64,000 nucleotides of DNA, taken from positions 682,001-746,000 of the forward strand of contig NZ_AP018664.1 of the NCBI RefSeq assembly GCF_003967075.1. Direction: 5' to 3'. Position 1 is the first letter of the stretch; the number at the start of each line of letters is the position of its first letter. A model generated the notes under the pieces. It did no database searches and was not told the DNA's origin. It worked only from the letters and a program-made list of their open reading frames with translations. This DNA comes from Sphingobium amiense. GTDB taxonomy: Bacteria; Pseudomonadota; Alphaproteobacteria; Sphingomonadales; Sphingomonadaceae. The position numbers were made by a program, and so were the translations under genes. Below, piece by piece: positions 33,360-42,824 of this stretch.

Positions 33360-35351
33360 TCAGGCTCCCGCCGCGAGGGCGCGCGTGCGCGCTTCCTCGG
33401 TGCGCGTCACCACATCTTCGGGGATGTAGAAGTCGCGCTTGTAGTTGAAGGTGTGGCCGATGGCGACCGCGACGATCCCGCCGAAGCTCAGCGCCGCCAG
33501 CCACCAGATATACCAGATGAGGCTGAAGCCGCAGAGCGTGGCGAGGGCGGCGAGGATCACGCCTGCGCCCGTGCTGCTCGGCATGTGGATCGGCTGGAAG
33601 CCGCTGACGGGCCGCTGATAGCCGTTCTTCTTCATGTCCGCCCAGGTGTCGCCGTCATAGACGACCGGCGCGAAGGCGAAATTATATTCCGGCGGCGGCG
33701 AACTGGTCGCCCATTCGAGCGTGCGGCCGTTCCAGGGATCGCCCGTCCCGTCGCGCAGTTCGTCGCGCTTCCAGATGGATACCGCGAACTGCACCAGCAT
33801 CGCGCCGATCCCCGCTGCGATGATCGCCGCGCCGATGGCGGCCACGATGAAGAAGGGCTGCAGGGACGGATCGTCGAACACCCGCATCCGGCGCGTCACG
33901 CCCATCAGGCCCATGGCGTAGAGCGGTCCGAAGGCCAGCCAGAAACCGATGTTCCAGCACCAGAAGCTGACATGCCCCCAGAACTGGTTCAGCCGGAACC
34001 CGAACGCCTTGGGCCACCAGTAGTTGATCGCCGCGAACAGGCCGAACAGCACGCCGCCGATGATGACATTGTGGAAATGCGCGATCAGGAACAGCGAATT
34101 GTGCAGCACGAAGTCGGCGGGCGGCACCGCCAGCAGCACGCCGGTCATGCCGCCGACCGTGAAGGTCAGCATGAAGGCGACGGTCCACATCATCGGCAGC
34201 TCGAACCGCACCCGGCCGCGATACATGGTGAACAGCCAGTTGAAGAGCTTCGCCCCCGTCGGGATCGAGATGATCATCGTCGTGATGCCGAAGAAGCTGT
34301 TGACGCTGGCGCCCGACCCCATGGTGAAGAAGTGGTGCAGCCACACAAGGTAGGACAGCACCATGATGCAGCAGGTCGCATAGACCATCGACGTATAGCC
34401 GAAGAGCCGCTTGTTCGAGAAGGTCGAGGTGACTTCGGAAAAGACGCCGAACAGCGGCAGGATGAGGATATAAACCTCCGGATGGCCCCAGATCCAGATG
34501 AGGTTCACATACATCATCGGGTTGCCGCCGAAGTCGTTCGTGAAGAAATTGGTGCCCGCATAACGGTCGAGCGACAGCAGGACCAGCGTCGCGGTCAGGA
34601 TCGGGAAGGACGCGACGATCAGCACGTTGGCGCACAGCGACGTCCAGGTGAAAACCGGCATCTTCATGAGGGACATGCCCGGCGCGCGCATCTTGATGAT
34701 GGTCGCGATCAGGTTGATGCCCGACAGCGTCGTGCCCACGCCCGCCACCTGCAACGCCCAGATATAATAATCCACGCCGGTCGCGGGGCTATAGTCGATC
34801 CCCGACAGCGGCGGATAGGCCAGCCATCCGGTCTGCGCGAACTCGCCCACGAACAGCGAGCACATCACCAGGATCGCGCCGCCGGTCGTCATCCAGAAGG
34901 AGAAATTGTTGAGGAAGGGGAAGCTCACGTCGCGCGCCCCGATCTGGAGCGGGACGATATAGTTCATGAGGCCGGTGATGAACGGCATCGCTACGAAGAA
35001 GATCATGATGACGCCGTGCGCCGTGAAGATCTGGTCGTAATGATGGGCGTTGAGATATCCCTCCGACCCGTTGAACGCCACCGCCTGCTGAAGACGCATC
35101 ATGATCGCGTCGGCAAAGCCGCGCAGGAACATGACGAGGCCCAGCACCATATACATGATGCCGATCTTCTTGTGATCGACGCTGGTGAACCACTCTTTCC
35201 AGAGATAGCCCCAGAGCTTGAAATAGGTCAGCGCCGCGACCAGCGCCGCGCCGCCCAGCACCACCGCGCCGAATGTCGCAACGACGATCGGTTCATGCCA
35301 CGGAAACGCGTCCCAGGTCAGGCGACCGAAGATCATCTGTGTCGTTGTCAT
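33360..35351 (-). CDS. cyoB: Cytochrome bo3-type ubiquinol oxidase subunit I
   Basis: This 663-residue catalytic subunit reduces O2 to water at a haem-copper centre and pumps protons. Ligand residues align with E. coli CyoB at an offset of +6: H112 (low-spin haem), H290 with Y294 in HPEVY (CuB and the His-Tyr crosslink), and H339/H340 (CuB). The quinone-site residues R77, D81 and H104 are also conserved, supporting quinol rather than cytochrome c as donor. Length and about 15 helices fit. Haem O synthase (cyoE/ctaB) is not in this cluster. Confidence 0.98.
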   Translation of the reverse strand: MTTTQMIFGRLTWDAFPWHEPIVVATFGAVVLGGAALVAALTYFKLWGYLWKEWFTSVDHKKIGIMYMVLGLVMFLRGFADAIMMRLQQAVAFNGSEGYLNAHHYDQIFTAHGVIMIFFVAMPFITGLMNYIVPLQIGARDVSFPFLNNFSFWMTTGGAILVMCSLFVGEFAQTGWLAYPPLSGIDYSPATGVDYYIWALQVAGVGTTLSGINLIATIIKMRAPGMSLMKMPVFTWTSLCANVLIVASFPILTATLVLLSLDRYAGTNFFTNDFGGNPMMYVNLIWIWGHPEVYILILPLFGVFSEVTSTFSNKRLFGYTSMVYATCCIMVLSYLVWLHHFFTMGSGASVNSFFGITTMIISIPTGAKLFNWLFTMYRGRVRFELPMMWTVAFMLTFTVGGMTGVLLAVPPADFVLHNSLFLIAHFHNVIIGGVLFGLFAAINYWWPKAFGFRLNQFWGHVSFWCWNIGFWLAFGPLYAMGLMGVTRRMRVFDDPSLQPFFIVAAIGAAIIAAGIGAMLVQFAVSIWKRDELRDGTGDPWNGRTLEWATSSPPPEYNFAFAPVVYDGDTWADMKKNGYQRPVSGFQPIHMPSSTGAGVILAALATLCGFSLIWYIWWLAALSFGGIVAVAIGHTFNYKRDFYIPEDVVTRTEEARTRALAAGA

Positions 35352-35356
35352 CTGTC

Positions 35357-36475
35357 TTACCGATGCTGGGCGTGCGCGTCAGCGCCGCCGTGAGAAGTGT
35401 GATCCATCGCGGGCGAATGTTCGGCTCCGGGCGCGTCGGGGGCGGTTTCCTTGCCCTCGTTGCGTTCGCGCTGGTCGACCACATGGCTGCCGGGGAAGTC
35501 ATATTGCAGGCCGCGAATGTCACGCGCCGATTCCTTGCCGGACCCGCCCATCATGTCCCCATGCATGATCTCGCTCATGCAGCGCTGGCCGGGACGGGGG
35601 CAGAGGTTGACCACCGCGTCGAACAGCTTCGGGTCGGCGGTCGTGAAATAGGCGACCGGCGCCTTCTCGCTCGGCTTTGCCAGCGTCAGGTAGACAGGGC
35701 GGGTCAGGCCCACCCGGCTGCTCTTCACCCCTGCGACCCAGCGGTCGAAGCCCGCCTGATCCATCGCCCGATAGTTGAAGCGCATGTGGCTGAAACCCGC
35801 GCCCGAATAATTGGCCGACAGCCCCTTGCCCGTCACCGCCCGGTTGGCGACCGCGTGCAACTGCGTCTTCATGCCCGGCATCGCGTAGATCTGCCCGGCG
35901 AGTTCCGGCACGTAGAAGCTGTTCATCACCGTCGATGCTGTGATGTCGAACCGCACCGGCACGTCGGTCGGCAGCGCCAGTTCGTTGACCGTCGCGATGC
36001 CAAGCTCCGGGTAGATGAACAGCCACTTCCAGTCGAGCGCCACCACCTGCACCGTCAGCGGTTTCACCGCCGGGTCGATAGCCTTGCCCGCCTCCAGTCG
36101 GTCGAGCGGGCGATAGGGGTCGAGCTTGTGCGTGCTCACCCATGTCAGCGCGCCCAGCGCGATGATGATCATCAGCGGCGCGGACCAGATCAGCAGCTCC
36201 AGCTTGGTGCTGTGATCCCAGTCGGGATCATAGTCCTTCTCGCTCGCCGCATTGCTCGCGCGATAACGGACCGCGAACCACACGACCATGGCCATCACCG
36301 GCAGCACGATCAGCAGCATGAGGCCGGTCGAAATCAGGATCAGGTCGCGCTGTTGCAGCGCGACATCGCCTGACGGGTTCATGACGACCCAGTTGCAGCC
36401 CGCCAGCGGCGCTGCAAGGATCGGCGCGGACCAGCGGAAAAGCCGGTTCGCAGGGCGTAGACAGGACTGGAACAT
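35357..36475 (-). CDS. cyoA: Cytochrome bo3-type ubiquinol oxidase subunit II
   Basis: This 372-residue lipoprotein-like subunit II has a signal segment ending in LAGC, two transmembrane helices and a periplasmic cupredoxin domain. As expected for quinol oxidases, the CuA ligand set is missing. It is longer than E. coli CyoA because of a C-terminal extension rich in charged and His residues ([15 protein letters not shown]). It is the first gene of the seven-gene leftward cluster; the 187-base gap to the divergent MFS gene must hold its promoter. Confidence 0.95.
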   Translation of the reverse strand: MFQSCLRPANRLFRWSAPILAAPLAGCNWVVMNPSGDVALQQRDLILISTGLMLLIVLPVMAMVVWFAVRYRASNAASEKDYDPDWDHSTKLELLIWSAPLMIIIALGALTWVSTHKLDPYRPLDRLEAGKAIDPAVKPLTVQVVALDWKWLFIYPELGIATVNELALPTDVPVRFDITASTVMNSFYVPELAGQIYAMPGMKTQLHAVANRAVTGKGLSANYSGAGFSHMRFNYRAMDQAGFDRWVAGVKSSRVGLTRPVYLTLAKPSEKAPVAYFTTADPKLFDAVVNLCPRPGQRCMSEIMHGDMMGGSGKESARDIRGLQYDFPGSHVVDQRERNEGKETAPDAPGAEHSPAMDHTSHGGADAHAQHR

Positions 36476-36662
36476 GGCGCGCGCCTACCCGTTCGCGCCG
36501 GGGGCGGCCACTGGGCAATTTGTCCCATGCCGCGCACCTGCAATAAAATTCGCTGGCGCAGGATACCGCTTAGATTCTGACGGTTTTCTGCTATGTTGCC
36601 TATTCCTGGCCGCTGGCAGACGCGCAAACCGCACCGGTGGCCCAGCCAAGGAGCGGATGTTC

Positions 36663-37994
36663 ATGAGTTCAGGGGCCATTGCCTTTACCTCCACCCCACT
36701 TGAGGATGACGCGCGCAAGATCAACGCGCGCGACCACGCCGTCGCGCCGGGGGACATATCTATCGGCGTCATCATCGGCCGCACCTCCGAGTTTTTCGAC
36801 TTCTTCGTCTACGCCATCGCGTCGGTCATCGTGTTTCCGAATCTGGTCTTCCCCTATGTCGATGCGCTGACGGGGACGCTCTATTCCTTCGCGATCTTTT
36901 CCGTCGCGTTCATCGCGCGGCCCTTCGGCTCGCTCATCTTCATGACCATCGACCGCCGCTACGGGCGCGGAACAAAGCTGACCGGCGCGCTGTTCCTGCT
37001 CGGCACCTCGACCGTCGCCATCGCCTTTCTACCCGGTTACGAGACGATCGGCCACTACGCTGCGTTAGTGCTGGTGATGCTGCGCGCGGCGCAGGGCATT
37101 GCGCTCGGCGGAACATGGGACGGCCTTGCCTCGCTCCTGTCGCTGAACGCGCCGCAGCATCAGCGCGGCTGGTATGCGATGGTGCCGCAGCTCGGTGCGC
37201 CGCTGGCGCTGCTGGTGGCGAGCGGGCTGTTCGCCTTCTTCCTCCTCAACATGTCGCATCAGGATTTCCTCGACTGGGGCTGGCGCTATCCCTTCTTCGT
37301 CGCCTTCGCGATCAACGTGGTGGCGCTGTTCGCCCGGCTGCGCATCGTCGTGACGCATGAGTTCGCCCGCCTGTTCGAACAGCGCGACCTTGTGCCCTCG
37401 CCGGTGCTGCCGACCGTGAGGAAGGAAGGGCGCAACATCATCATCGGCGCCTTCGCTCCGCTGGCCAGCTTCGCGCTGTTCCACATGGTGACGGTGTTCC
37501 CGCTCTCATGGGTGGCTCTTTACACCAGCCAGCCGATCGAACGCTTCCTCATCATCGAGATGATCGGCGCATCGGTCGGTTTGCTCGCCATTGTCGTGTC
37601 GGGCTTCATCGCCGACCAGATCGGCCGCCGCTCGCTGCTCGGCTGGTCCGCCGGAGGGATCGCGATCTTCTCGGTCATGGCGCCGCTGCTGCTGAACGGC
37701 GGGGATCTGGGCGAAGTTGCCTTCATGATCCTCGGCTTCATGCTGCTCGGCCTCTCTTTCGGCCAGTCGTCCGGCGTCGTCGCGTCGAACTTCTCGACCG
37801 ACGCGCGCTATACGGGTTCGGCGCTCACGTCCGACCTCGCCTGGCTGGTCGGCGCGGGCTTCGCGCCGCTGGTCGCGCTGCTCCTCGCGGTGAAGTTCGG
37901 CCTTGTCGCGTCGGGCGTCTACCTCCTGTCCGGCGCAGTCGCGACGATGGTCGCGCTCTACGTCAACAAGGAACTGGCGGGCAGGGATCGCTAG
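36663..37994 (+). CDS. MFS transporter, metabolite:H+ symporter type
   Basis: This 443-residue, 12-helix permease has an N-terminus (SEFFDFFVYAIASVIVFPNL) and the loop DRRYGRGTKLTGALFLLG that match the MHS (ProP/ShiA/KgtP-like) branch, which imports organic acids or osmolytes. The start is set at the second ATG (36663, MSSGAIAF), 9 bases after AAGGAG; ATG 36657 is an alternative. The substrate cannot be told from sequence. It diverges from cyoA and its stop shares CTAG with the convergent glycosyltransferase gene. Confidence 0.85.
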   Translation: MSSGAIAFTSTPLEDDARKINARDHAVAPGDISIGVIIGRTSEFFDFFVYAIASVIVFPNLVFPYVDALTGTLYSFAIFSVAFIARPFGSLIFMTIDRRYGRGTKLTGALFLLGTSTVAIAFLPGYETIGHYAALVLVMLRAAQGIALGGTWDGLASLLSLNAPQHQRGWYAMVPQLGAPLALLVASGLFAFFLLNMSHQDFLDWGWRYPFFVAFAINVVALFARLRIVVTHEFARLFEQRDLVPSPVLPTVRKEGRNIIIGAFAPLASFALFHMVTVFPLSWVALYTSQPIERFLIIEMIGASVGLLAIVVSGFIADQIGRRSLLGWSAGGIAIFSVMAPLLLNGGDLGEVAFMILGFMLLGLSFGQSSGVVASNFSTDARYTGSALTSDLAWLVGAGFAPLVALLLAVKFGLVASGVYLLSGAVATMVALYVNKELAGRDR

Positions 37995-38839
37995 CCCGCC
38001 GCCTTGCGCATCCGCGCCAGCGCCCTGCGGTCGAACCAGCCGGTAAGGCCGGGGCGCGGGCGAAAGCGCGGCAGCCACTGCCCATAGAGGCTCGACAGGC
38101 GCGCGGGGAGGCCATCCGGTCCCTCGCGCGTCATGATGTCGGACAGGATGCGGTTCTGGAAAAAGCGCACCGAATAGCTGACCAGCCGCTTATATTGCAT
38201 CGCCCATGTCGACGGGCGCGCGATGCTGACCTGCTCGCACAGGAACCCCGCCCGCTCGCAGGCGATGACGCGCTCATGCACCCAGTGGCTGTCGTCGCGC
38301 AGCCCCGTATGCGCCCATGCCGCCACCAGCCCGTCATCGCCGATCAGATCGTCCGGCAACCGCAGCCCCCGCGTCCGGATGTCGCGCACAAAACCGCCCG
38401 ACAGCGCATAGAGATCGCCGAACATGCCGCCCTCTGCCCGCAGCCCCGCCTGATAGGCCGCCGCCATCCGCCCGTTCATCGGCAGTCCGGCCGCTGCATT
38501 GGCCTGCGGATGCGCGCCAAGATCAGCCACCAGTGCGTCGATGGACCCCGCCACGATCTGCGCGTCGCCGTCCATGAAGACGACCGCTTCTTCCCCGCCG
38601 GTCAGCAGGCCATGCACCATATGATTCCATGTCCGCGACTTGCCGCCCTGCGCTATGTCATGGACGATGACATTGCCGCGTCCGCCCGCCGCAGCCCGCG
38701 CGCGCTCGGCAGTCGCGTCGGTCGTCCCGTTCACCAGCACATGAAAGACCGTATCCGCCCGGTCGAGCGGCAGCGAAGCAAGGCACGCGCCGATCCGCCT
38801 TTCTTCCTGATGCGCGAAAATGGCGACGGCGACGGTCAT
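37991..38839 (-). CDS. Family 2 glycosyltransferase
   Basis: This 282-residue, soluble GT-A fold protein starts VAVAIFAHQEERRIGACLAS. It has the nucleotide-sugar segment VIVHDIAQGGKSRTWNHMV and a DxD-like metal site VVFMDGDAQIV. Acceptor-side motifs include GDDGLVAAWAH. No membrane segment is present. The acceptor and sugar are unknown and no polysaccharide cluster adjoins, so it is a solitary glycosyltransferase, possibly for surface glycan or glycolipid. It is convergent with the MFS gene. Confidence 0.8.
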   Translation of the reverse strand: MTVAVAIFAHQEERRIGACLASLPLDRADTVFHVLVNGTTDATAERARAAAGGRGNVIVHDIAQGGKSRTWNHMVHGLLTGGEEAVVFMDGDAQIVAGSIDALVADLGAHPQANAAAGLPMNGRMAAAYQAGLRAEGGMFGDLYALSGGFVRDIRTRGLRLPDDLIGDDGLVAAWAHTGLRDDSHWVHERVIACERAGFLCEQVSIARPSTWAMQYKRLVSYSVRFFQNRILSDIMTREGPDGLPARLSSLYGQWLPRFRPRPGLTGWFDRRALARMRKAAG

Positions 38840-39194
38840 GCTATCCAGCGTTGGTGGGTTTGCACCTTGCTACCCCGGCGCGGTAAAGTTTTCGATAAGC
38901 TGCAACCATGCGCCCCTTCAAGGCGAGGCGGCTGACCGCATTTGCCGCATACCGTCTCTCCGGCAAAAGAGCATATATTATGTGCGGCCATCTGCAGACA
39001 TTGCGGAAGTGGCCGGGCCTGCTAGTCTCCGCTTGAACATGGGAGGCCACTCATGGCTCGTTCTTGGCTCTTTGGGCTATCGATCTTGTTTGGAAGTGCC
39101 GCGCCCGCAGGGGCGTGTTCCATCGCCCCTCCGCCCGCCGAACAGATTGCAGCCGATATAGCGGCGAGAGGCGTGATGATCCGGGGAACCTTGA

Positions 39195-39201
39195 TACAGG
39201 C
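39195..39201. repeat. Target-site duplication TACAGGC (left copy)
   Basis: TACAGGC directly precedes the left terminus of IS21 copy B and is repeated at 41695-41701 directly after its right terminus. Seven bases lies within the 4-8 bp usual for IS21. Confidence 0.95.
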
Positions 39202-39231
39202 TGTTGATTTCCACTGAGAGTTGACCCGGGA
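39202..39231. repeat. Left terminal inverted repeat of IS21 copy B
   Basis: Thirty bases starting TGTTGATTTCCACTGAGAGT, matched perfectly as complement at 41665-41694. Confidence 0.95.
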
Positions 39232-39313
39232 GGGGCATAAGTTTCCACTGAGAAGTGACCCATGTTTTGACTTCCCTCTGGCTGATTGGTCGGAGGATTC
39301 AGGAGTGATCGAC

Positions 39314-40840
39314 ATGGCGTTATTGAGTGTAATCCGGCGCTGGCATTTCCGGCAGCAGGTTCCGATCCGGGAGATCGAGCGGCGCACTGGTTTGTCGCGC
39401 AACACGATCCGCAAGTACCTGCGGGCGGACACGGTAGAGCCGCAGTTCAAGGTTCCCGAGCGGCCGAGCAAGCTGGACCCGTATGCGGAGAAGCTGTCAG
39501 GCTGGCTGCGGATCGAGGCTGGCAAGTCGCGCAAGCAGCGGCGCACGGCGAAGCAGATGCACGCCGATCTCGTGGTCCTGGGCTATAACGGCTCATACGG
39601 GCGCGTTGCGGCCTTCGTGCGGACCTGGAAGGCCGATCGTCAGCGCGAGCAGCAGACCAGTGGTCGCGGCACGTTCGTGCCGCTGGTCTTTGCGCCGGGC
39701 GAGGCGTTCCAGTTCGACTGGAGCGAGGACTGGGCCTTGCTGGGCGGCAAGCAGACCAAGCTGCAGGTGGCGCACACCAAGCTGTCACACAGCCGCGCCT
39801 TCACCGTCCGAGCTTATCTGCTCCAGACTCACGAGATGCTGTTCGACGCTCTGACCCAGGCCTTCCGGGTGCTGGGCGGCGTGCCGCAGCGCGGGATTTT
39901 CGACAACATGAAGACCGCGGTTGATCGGATCGGCACGGGCAAGGCTCGGCAGGTCAACGCGCGCTTTGCCGCGATGGCCAGTCATTACCTGTTCGAGCCC
40001 GAGTTCTGTAACCCGGCTTCCGGTTGGGAGAAGGGACAGGTCGAGAAGAACGTGCAGGATGCACGGCGCCGGCTGTGGCAACCCATGCCCAGCTTCCCCG
40101 ACATCGATGCGCTCAACGTCTGGCTCGAGGAGCAGTGCATCGCGCAATGGGGTCAGATCCAGCATGGCGTCCTGCCCGGCACCATCGCCGATGTGCATGC
40201 CGAAGAGGTCGCCAGTCTGATGCCGCTGGGCCGGCCCTTCGATGGCTTCGTCGAGCACACCAAGCGGGTATCGCCGACCTGCCTGGTCTCCTTCGAGCGC
40301 AATCGCTACAGCGTGCCAGCCTCTTTCGCCAACCGGCCGGTGAGCCTGCGGGTCTACCCTGACCGGCTCGTCATCGCCGCCGAGGGCCAGGTCCTGTGCG
40401 AGCATGGCCGGATCATCGAGCGGTCCCATGACCAGCCAGGGCGGACCATCTATGACTGGCGGCATTACCTGGCGGTGATCCAGCGCAAGCCTGGCGCCCT
40501 GCGCAACGGCGCGCCCTTTGCCGAGATGCCCGAGGCCTTCCGGCAGTTGCAGGGCTTCCTGCTCAAGCGCCCCGGCGGTGACCGGGAGATGGTGGAGATC
40601 CTCGCGCTGGTCCTGCAACATGATGAGCAGGCGGTGCTCTGTTCCGTCGAACTGGCGCTGGAAGCTGGCGTGCCGACCAAGACCCATATCCTCAACATCC
40701 TCCACCGGCTGCTCGACGGCAAGCCAACCAGCATCGCCGCCATCGATACCCCACAGGCGTTGAGCCTGCGCCGGGAGCCGAAGGCCAATGTCGCGCGCTA
40801 TGATACGCTGCGCGGGAAGGATCTGCGTCATGCGTCATGA
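39314..40840 (+). CDS. istA: IS21 transposase IstA (copy B)
   Basis: This 508-residue DDE transposase is highly similar to copy A across its length. The N-terminal HTH is [20 protein letters not shown]. The catalytic residues lie in [21 protein letters not shown] and [14 protein letters not shown] 39314 is preferred because AGGAG lies 8 bases upstream, as in copy A; the GTG at 39305 is an alternative. It overlaps istB by 11 bases. Confidence 0.94.
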   Translation: MALLSVIRRWHFRQQVPIREIERRTGLSRNTIRKYLRADTVEPQFKVPERPSKLDPYAEKLSGWLRIEAGKSRKQRRTAKQMHADLVVLGYNGSYGRVAAFVRTWKADRQREQQTSGRGTFVPLVFAPGEAFQFDWSEDWALLGGKQTKLQVAHTKLSHSRAFTVRAYLLQTHEMLFDALTQAFRVLGGVPQRGIFDNMKTAVDRIGTGKARQVNARFAAMASHYLFEPEFCNPASGWEKGQVEKNVQDARRRLWQPMPSFPDIDALNVWLEEQCIAQWGQIQHGVLPGTIADVHAEEVASLMPLGRPFDGFVEHTKRVSPTCLVSFERNRYSVPASFANRPVSLRVYPDRLVIAAEGQVLCEHGRIIERSHDQPGRTIYDWRHYLAVIQRKPGALRNGAPFAEMPEAFRQLQGFLLKRPGGDREMVEILALVLQHDEQAVLCSVELALEAGVPTKTHILNILHRLLDGKPTSIAAIDTPQALSLRREPKANVARYDTLRGKDLRHAS

Positions 40841-41600
40841 TCCCGCCAGCGCCGCCGTCATGGTCATGCTGCGCTCCCTCAAGATGTACGGCATGGCCCA
40901 GGCCGTCGCTGACCTCATCGAGCAGGGGGCACCCGCCTTCGATGCGGCCATCCCCATCCTCTCCCAGTTGCTCAAGGCCGAGATGGCCGAGCGCGAGGTT
41001 CGGTCCATCGCCTACCAGATCAAGGCGGCCCGGTTCCCGGCCTACAAGGACCTGGCCGGCTTCGACTTCGCTTCCAGCGAGGTCAACGAAGCCATGGTCC
41101 GCCAGTTGCATCGCGGCGAGTTTATCGATGGCGCCCATAACGTCGTCCTGATCGGTGGCCCCGGCACCGGCAAGACGCACGTCGCCACCGCACTTGGCGT
41201 CCAGGCGGTCGAGCATCACCGCAAGAAGGTCCGCTTCTTCGCCACCGTCGACCTGGTCAACGCGCTGGAACAGGAAAAGGCCATGAACAAGGCAGGCCAA
41301 CTGTCCGAACGGCTCCTGCGCCTCGACCTCGTCATCCTCGACGAGCTCGGATACTTGCCGTTCAGCCCGTCAGGCGGCGCGCTGCTGTTCCACCTGCTGA
41401 GCAAGCTTTACGAGCGCACCAGCGTCGTCATCACCACCAACCTCAGCTTCAGCGAATGGGCTGGCGTGTTCGGTGATGCCAAGATGACAACGGCTCTGCT
41501 GGACCGGCTCACCCACCACTGTCACATCCTCGAGACCGGCAATGACAGCTTTCGGTTCAGGGCCAGCGCCGCGGACCCCAAATCACGAAAGGAAAAATAA
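40830..41600 (+). CDS. istB: IS21 transposition helper ATPase IstB (copy B)
   Basis: This 256-residue AAA+ helper ATPase has Walker [11 protein letters not shown] and Walker [13 protein letters not shown]. It starts at ATG 40830 ([20 protein letters not shown]), within the end of istA. The C-terminus ([13 protein letters not shown]) differs from copy A. Intact frame, so the element may be mobile. Confidence 0.94.
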   Translation: MRHDPASAAVMVMLRSLKMYGMAQAVADLIEQGAPAFDAAIPILSQLLKAEMAEREVRSIAYQIKAARFPAYKDLAGFDFASSEVNEAMVRQLHRGEFIDGAHNVVLIGGPGTGKTHVATALGVQAVEHHRKKVRFFATVDLVNALEQEKAMNKAGQLSERLLRLDLVILDELGYLPFSPSGGALLFHLLSKLYERTSVVITTNLSFSEWAGVFGDAKMTTALLDRLTHHCHILETGNDSFRFRASAADPKSRKEK

Positions 41601-41664
41601 CCCGCTTGACCCACCACCCGCATAGCGGGACATACCTTCCAACCGGGTCACTTCTCGATGAAAA

Positions 41665-41694
41665 TCCCGGGTCAACTCTCAGTGGAAATCAACA
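41665..41694. repeat. Right terminal inverted repeat of IS21 copy B
   Basis: Perfect 30-base complement of the left end, ending GGAAATCAACA. Confidence 0.95.
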
Positions 41695-41701
41695 TACAGG
41701 C
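41695..41701. repeat. Target-site duplication TACAGGC (right copy)
   Basis: Right copy of the 7-bp duplication produced by insertion of copy B; the interrupted reading frame resumes directly after it. Confidence 0.95.
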
Positions 41702-42101
41702 CTTCGACGCCGCGAAACACCAGCCGGAGATAATCCGGGCTCATCAAATTTATGTGGGCGAAGGGTCGCCGCGCGATTTCATCATCTACCGTTCCGAACG
41801 CGACTATGGTCAGGGATCGAACCGGCCCAATATTTCATTGCCATGCGATCACCGTCCACCACCATTAAAGGTGGGGCACAGTTTCGATCGGTTGATTCTG
41901 GTCCCCTGGGAAGGGCAGGGCATCGTAAAAGGACGTTGGAGTTTCTCGACTTTTGGCGGCTCTGTTGCAAGAGGAGCCGGCCTACGGCTTCTGGCTGAAA
42001 AGGCCAGCCGCGTCGGTCGCCTCCAGTCGCTTCCCCCAAAAGACGACCGATGGGGCAATTGATCGCATGTGAAGCGGGCCACTTGCCGTCTCCGCAACCT
42101 C

Positions 42102-42824
42102 TCAATACGCCTCGCCCCCGCAGATCAGCCGCCCGGTGCCCTTGTTCTCCACCGAGCAGGCGGCCTTGCCCGCGACGCTGATGTCGCCCGATCCGCTGGT
42201 CACGATCCTAGCGCTGCCGTCCGCCGTCAGCACGACGCTGCCCGGTCCTTCGTTGACGATGCTCGCCTGCTGGACGCGCAGCGGTTCCGCCGCGACCGAA
42301 CCGGGGCCGTTGACGCGGATATTCGCGACGCCCGCTTTCCCCGCCAGCGACAAGCGCCCGCCGCCCGCCAGCGCCACCTCCAGCCGGTCGAGCTGCACAT
42401 CGCCCACGCTCACATCGCCATTACCGCCGAGCACGATCTGCGCCGAAAGCCCCTTGATCCGGTTGATCGCGACCGATCCGCCGCCCGTCAGCACCACGCG
42501 TTGCAGCATCCCGGTGGACAGCCGCACCGTCGCCGCGCCGCCGCTCTTCTCGCCGGGGCGGGGGCGCTCCATCGTCACCACCAGCAGCCGTCCCGACACG
42601 TCGACCTTCAGCCGGTCCAGCGCATTCTGGTCGCCCTCCGCCCGCGCCGAAGCCCCCGCACCCGTGGTCAGCACCACGTTCACCGGCGCGTCCACCCGGA
42701 TCGCGTCGAAGCTGGTGATGGTGAAGCCGCGCGTCGCTGCCTGCGCGGGCGCGGCGATCAGCAGCCCGCCGCCGATCAGGGCGCGCAGCGCGCCTCGCCC
42801 GATCCCATGATGCTCTGTTTGCAC
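42102..42824 (-). CDS. DUF2807 (head GIN domain) secreted protein
   Basis: This 240-residue protein has a signal peptide (ALRALIGGGLLIAAPAQA) and then a repetitive parallel beta-helix of the DUF2807 kind, starting at FTITSFDAIRVDAPVNVVL. Short strands recur around G-x-G turns (GGGSVAINRI, GGNGDVSVGD, GPGSVAAE, GSGDISVAG). Members are predicted periplasmic or surface proteins without known activity. Its 5' end overlaps the upstream paralogue by 49 bases, so both are on one transcript. Confidence 0.85.
   Translation of the reverse strand: MQTEHHGIGRGALRALIGGGLLIAAPAQAATRGFTITSFDAIRVDAPVNVVLTTGAGASARAEGDQNALDRLKVDVSGRLLVVTMERPRPGEKSGGAATVRLSTGMLQRVVLTGGGSVAINRIKGLSAQIVLGGNGDVSVGDVQLDRLEVALAGGGRLSLAGKAGVANIRVNGPGSVAAEPLRVQQASIVNEGPGSVVLTADGSARIVTSGSGDISVAGKAACSVENKGTGRLICGGEAY

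Larger units (their letters stand above)
39202..41694 (+). mobile_element. IS21-family insertion sequence, copy B
   Basis: This 2493-bp element has perfect 30-bp inverted repeats beginning TGTTGATTTCCACTGAGAGT, inner GAGAAGTGACCC copies near both ends, and intact istA/istB on the plus strand. A perfect 7-bp direct repeat (TACAGGC) flanks it, so the insertion is simple and probably recent. The termini and proteins are clearly related to, but distinct from, copy A, so this is a separate IS species of the same subgroup, in the opposite orientation. Confidence 0.97.
39053..42062 (+). pseudogene. Small secreted-protein gene interrupted by IS21 copy B
   Basis: The 5' part (39053-39201) encodes a signal peptide (MARSWLFGLSILFGSAAPAG) and the mature start ACSIAPPPAEQ. 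The 3' part (41702-42062) continues in the same frame with FDAAKHQPEIIRAHQIYVGE. Removing the IS and one 7-bp target copy gives an uninterrupted 169-residue frame ending at the TGA at 42062. The mature protein is small and beta-rich looking, perhaps OB-fold/NTR-like, but no family is certain. As it stands the frame stops inside the IS a few codons after the junction. Confidence 0.85.

Noticed and set aside
33336..35393. A 685-codon frame antisense to cyoB/cyoC
   Set aside because: CyoB has all haem, copper and quinone residues. The antisense frame is a GC-skew artefact.
36512..36525. GGGCAATTTGTCCC as a RegA or FNR operator before cyoA
   Set aside because: The symmetry is imperfect and it matches neither the FNR nor the RegA consensus well.
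21529..41694. A composite transposon formed by the two IS21 copies carrying the prophage remnant and cyo operon
   Set aside because: The ends and genes of the two copies differ, copy B has its own 7-bp target duplication, and core respiratory genes lie between them. They are independent insertions.
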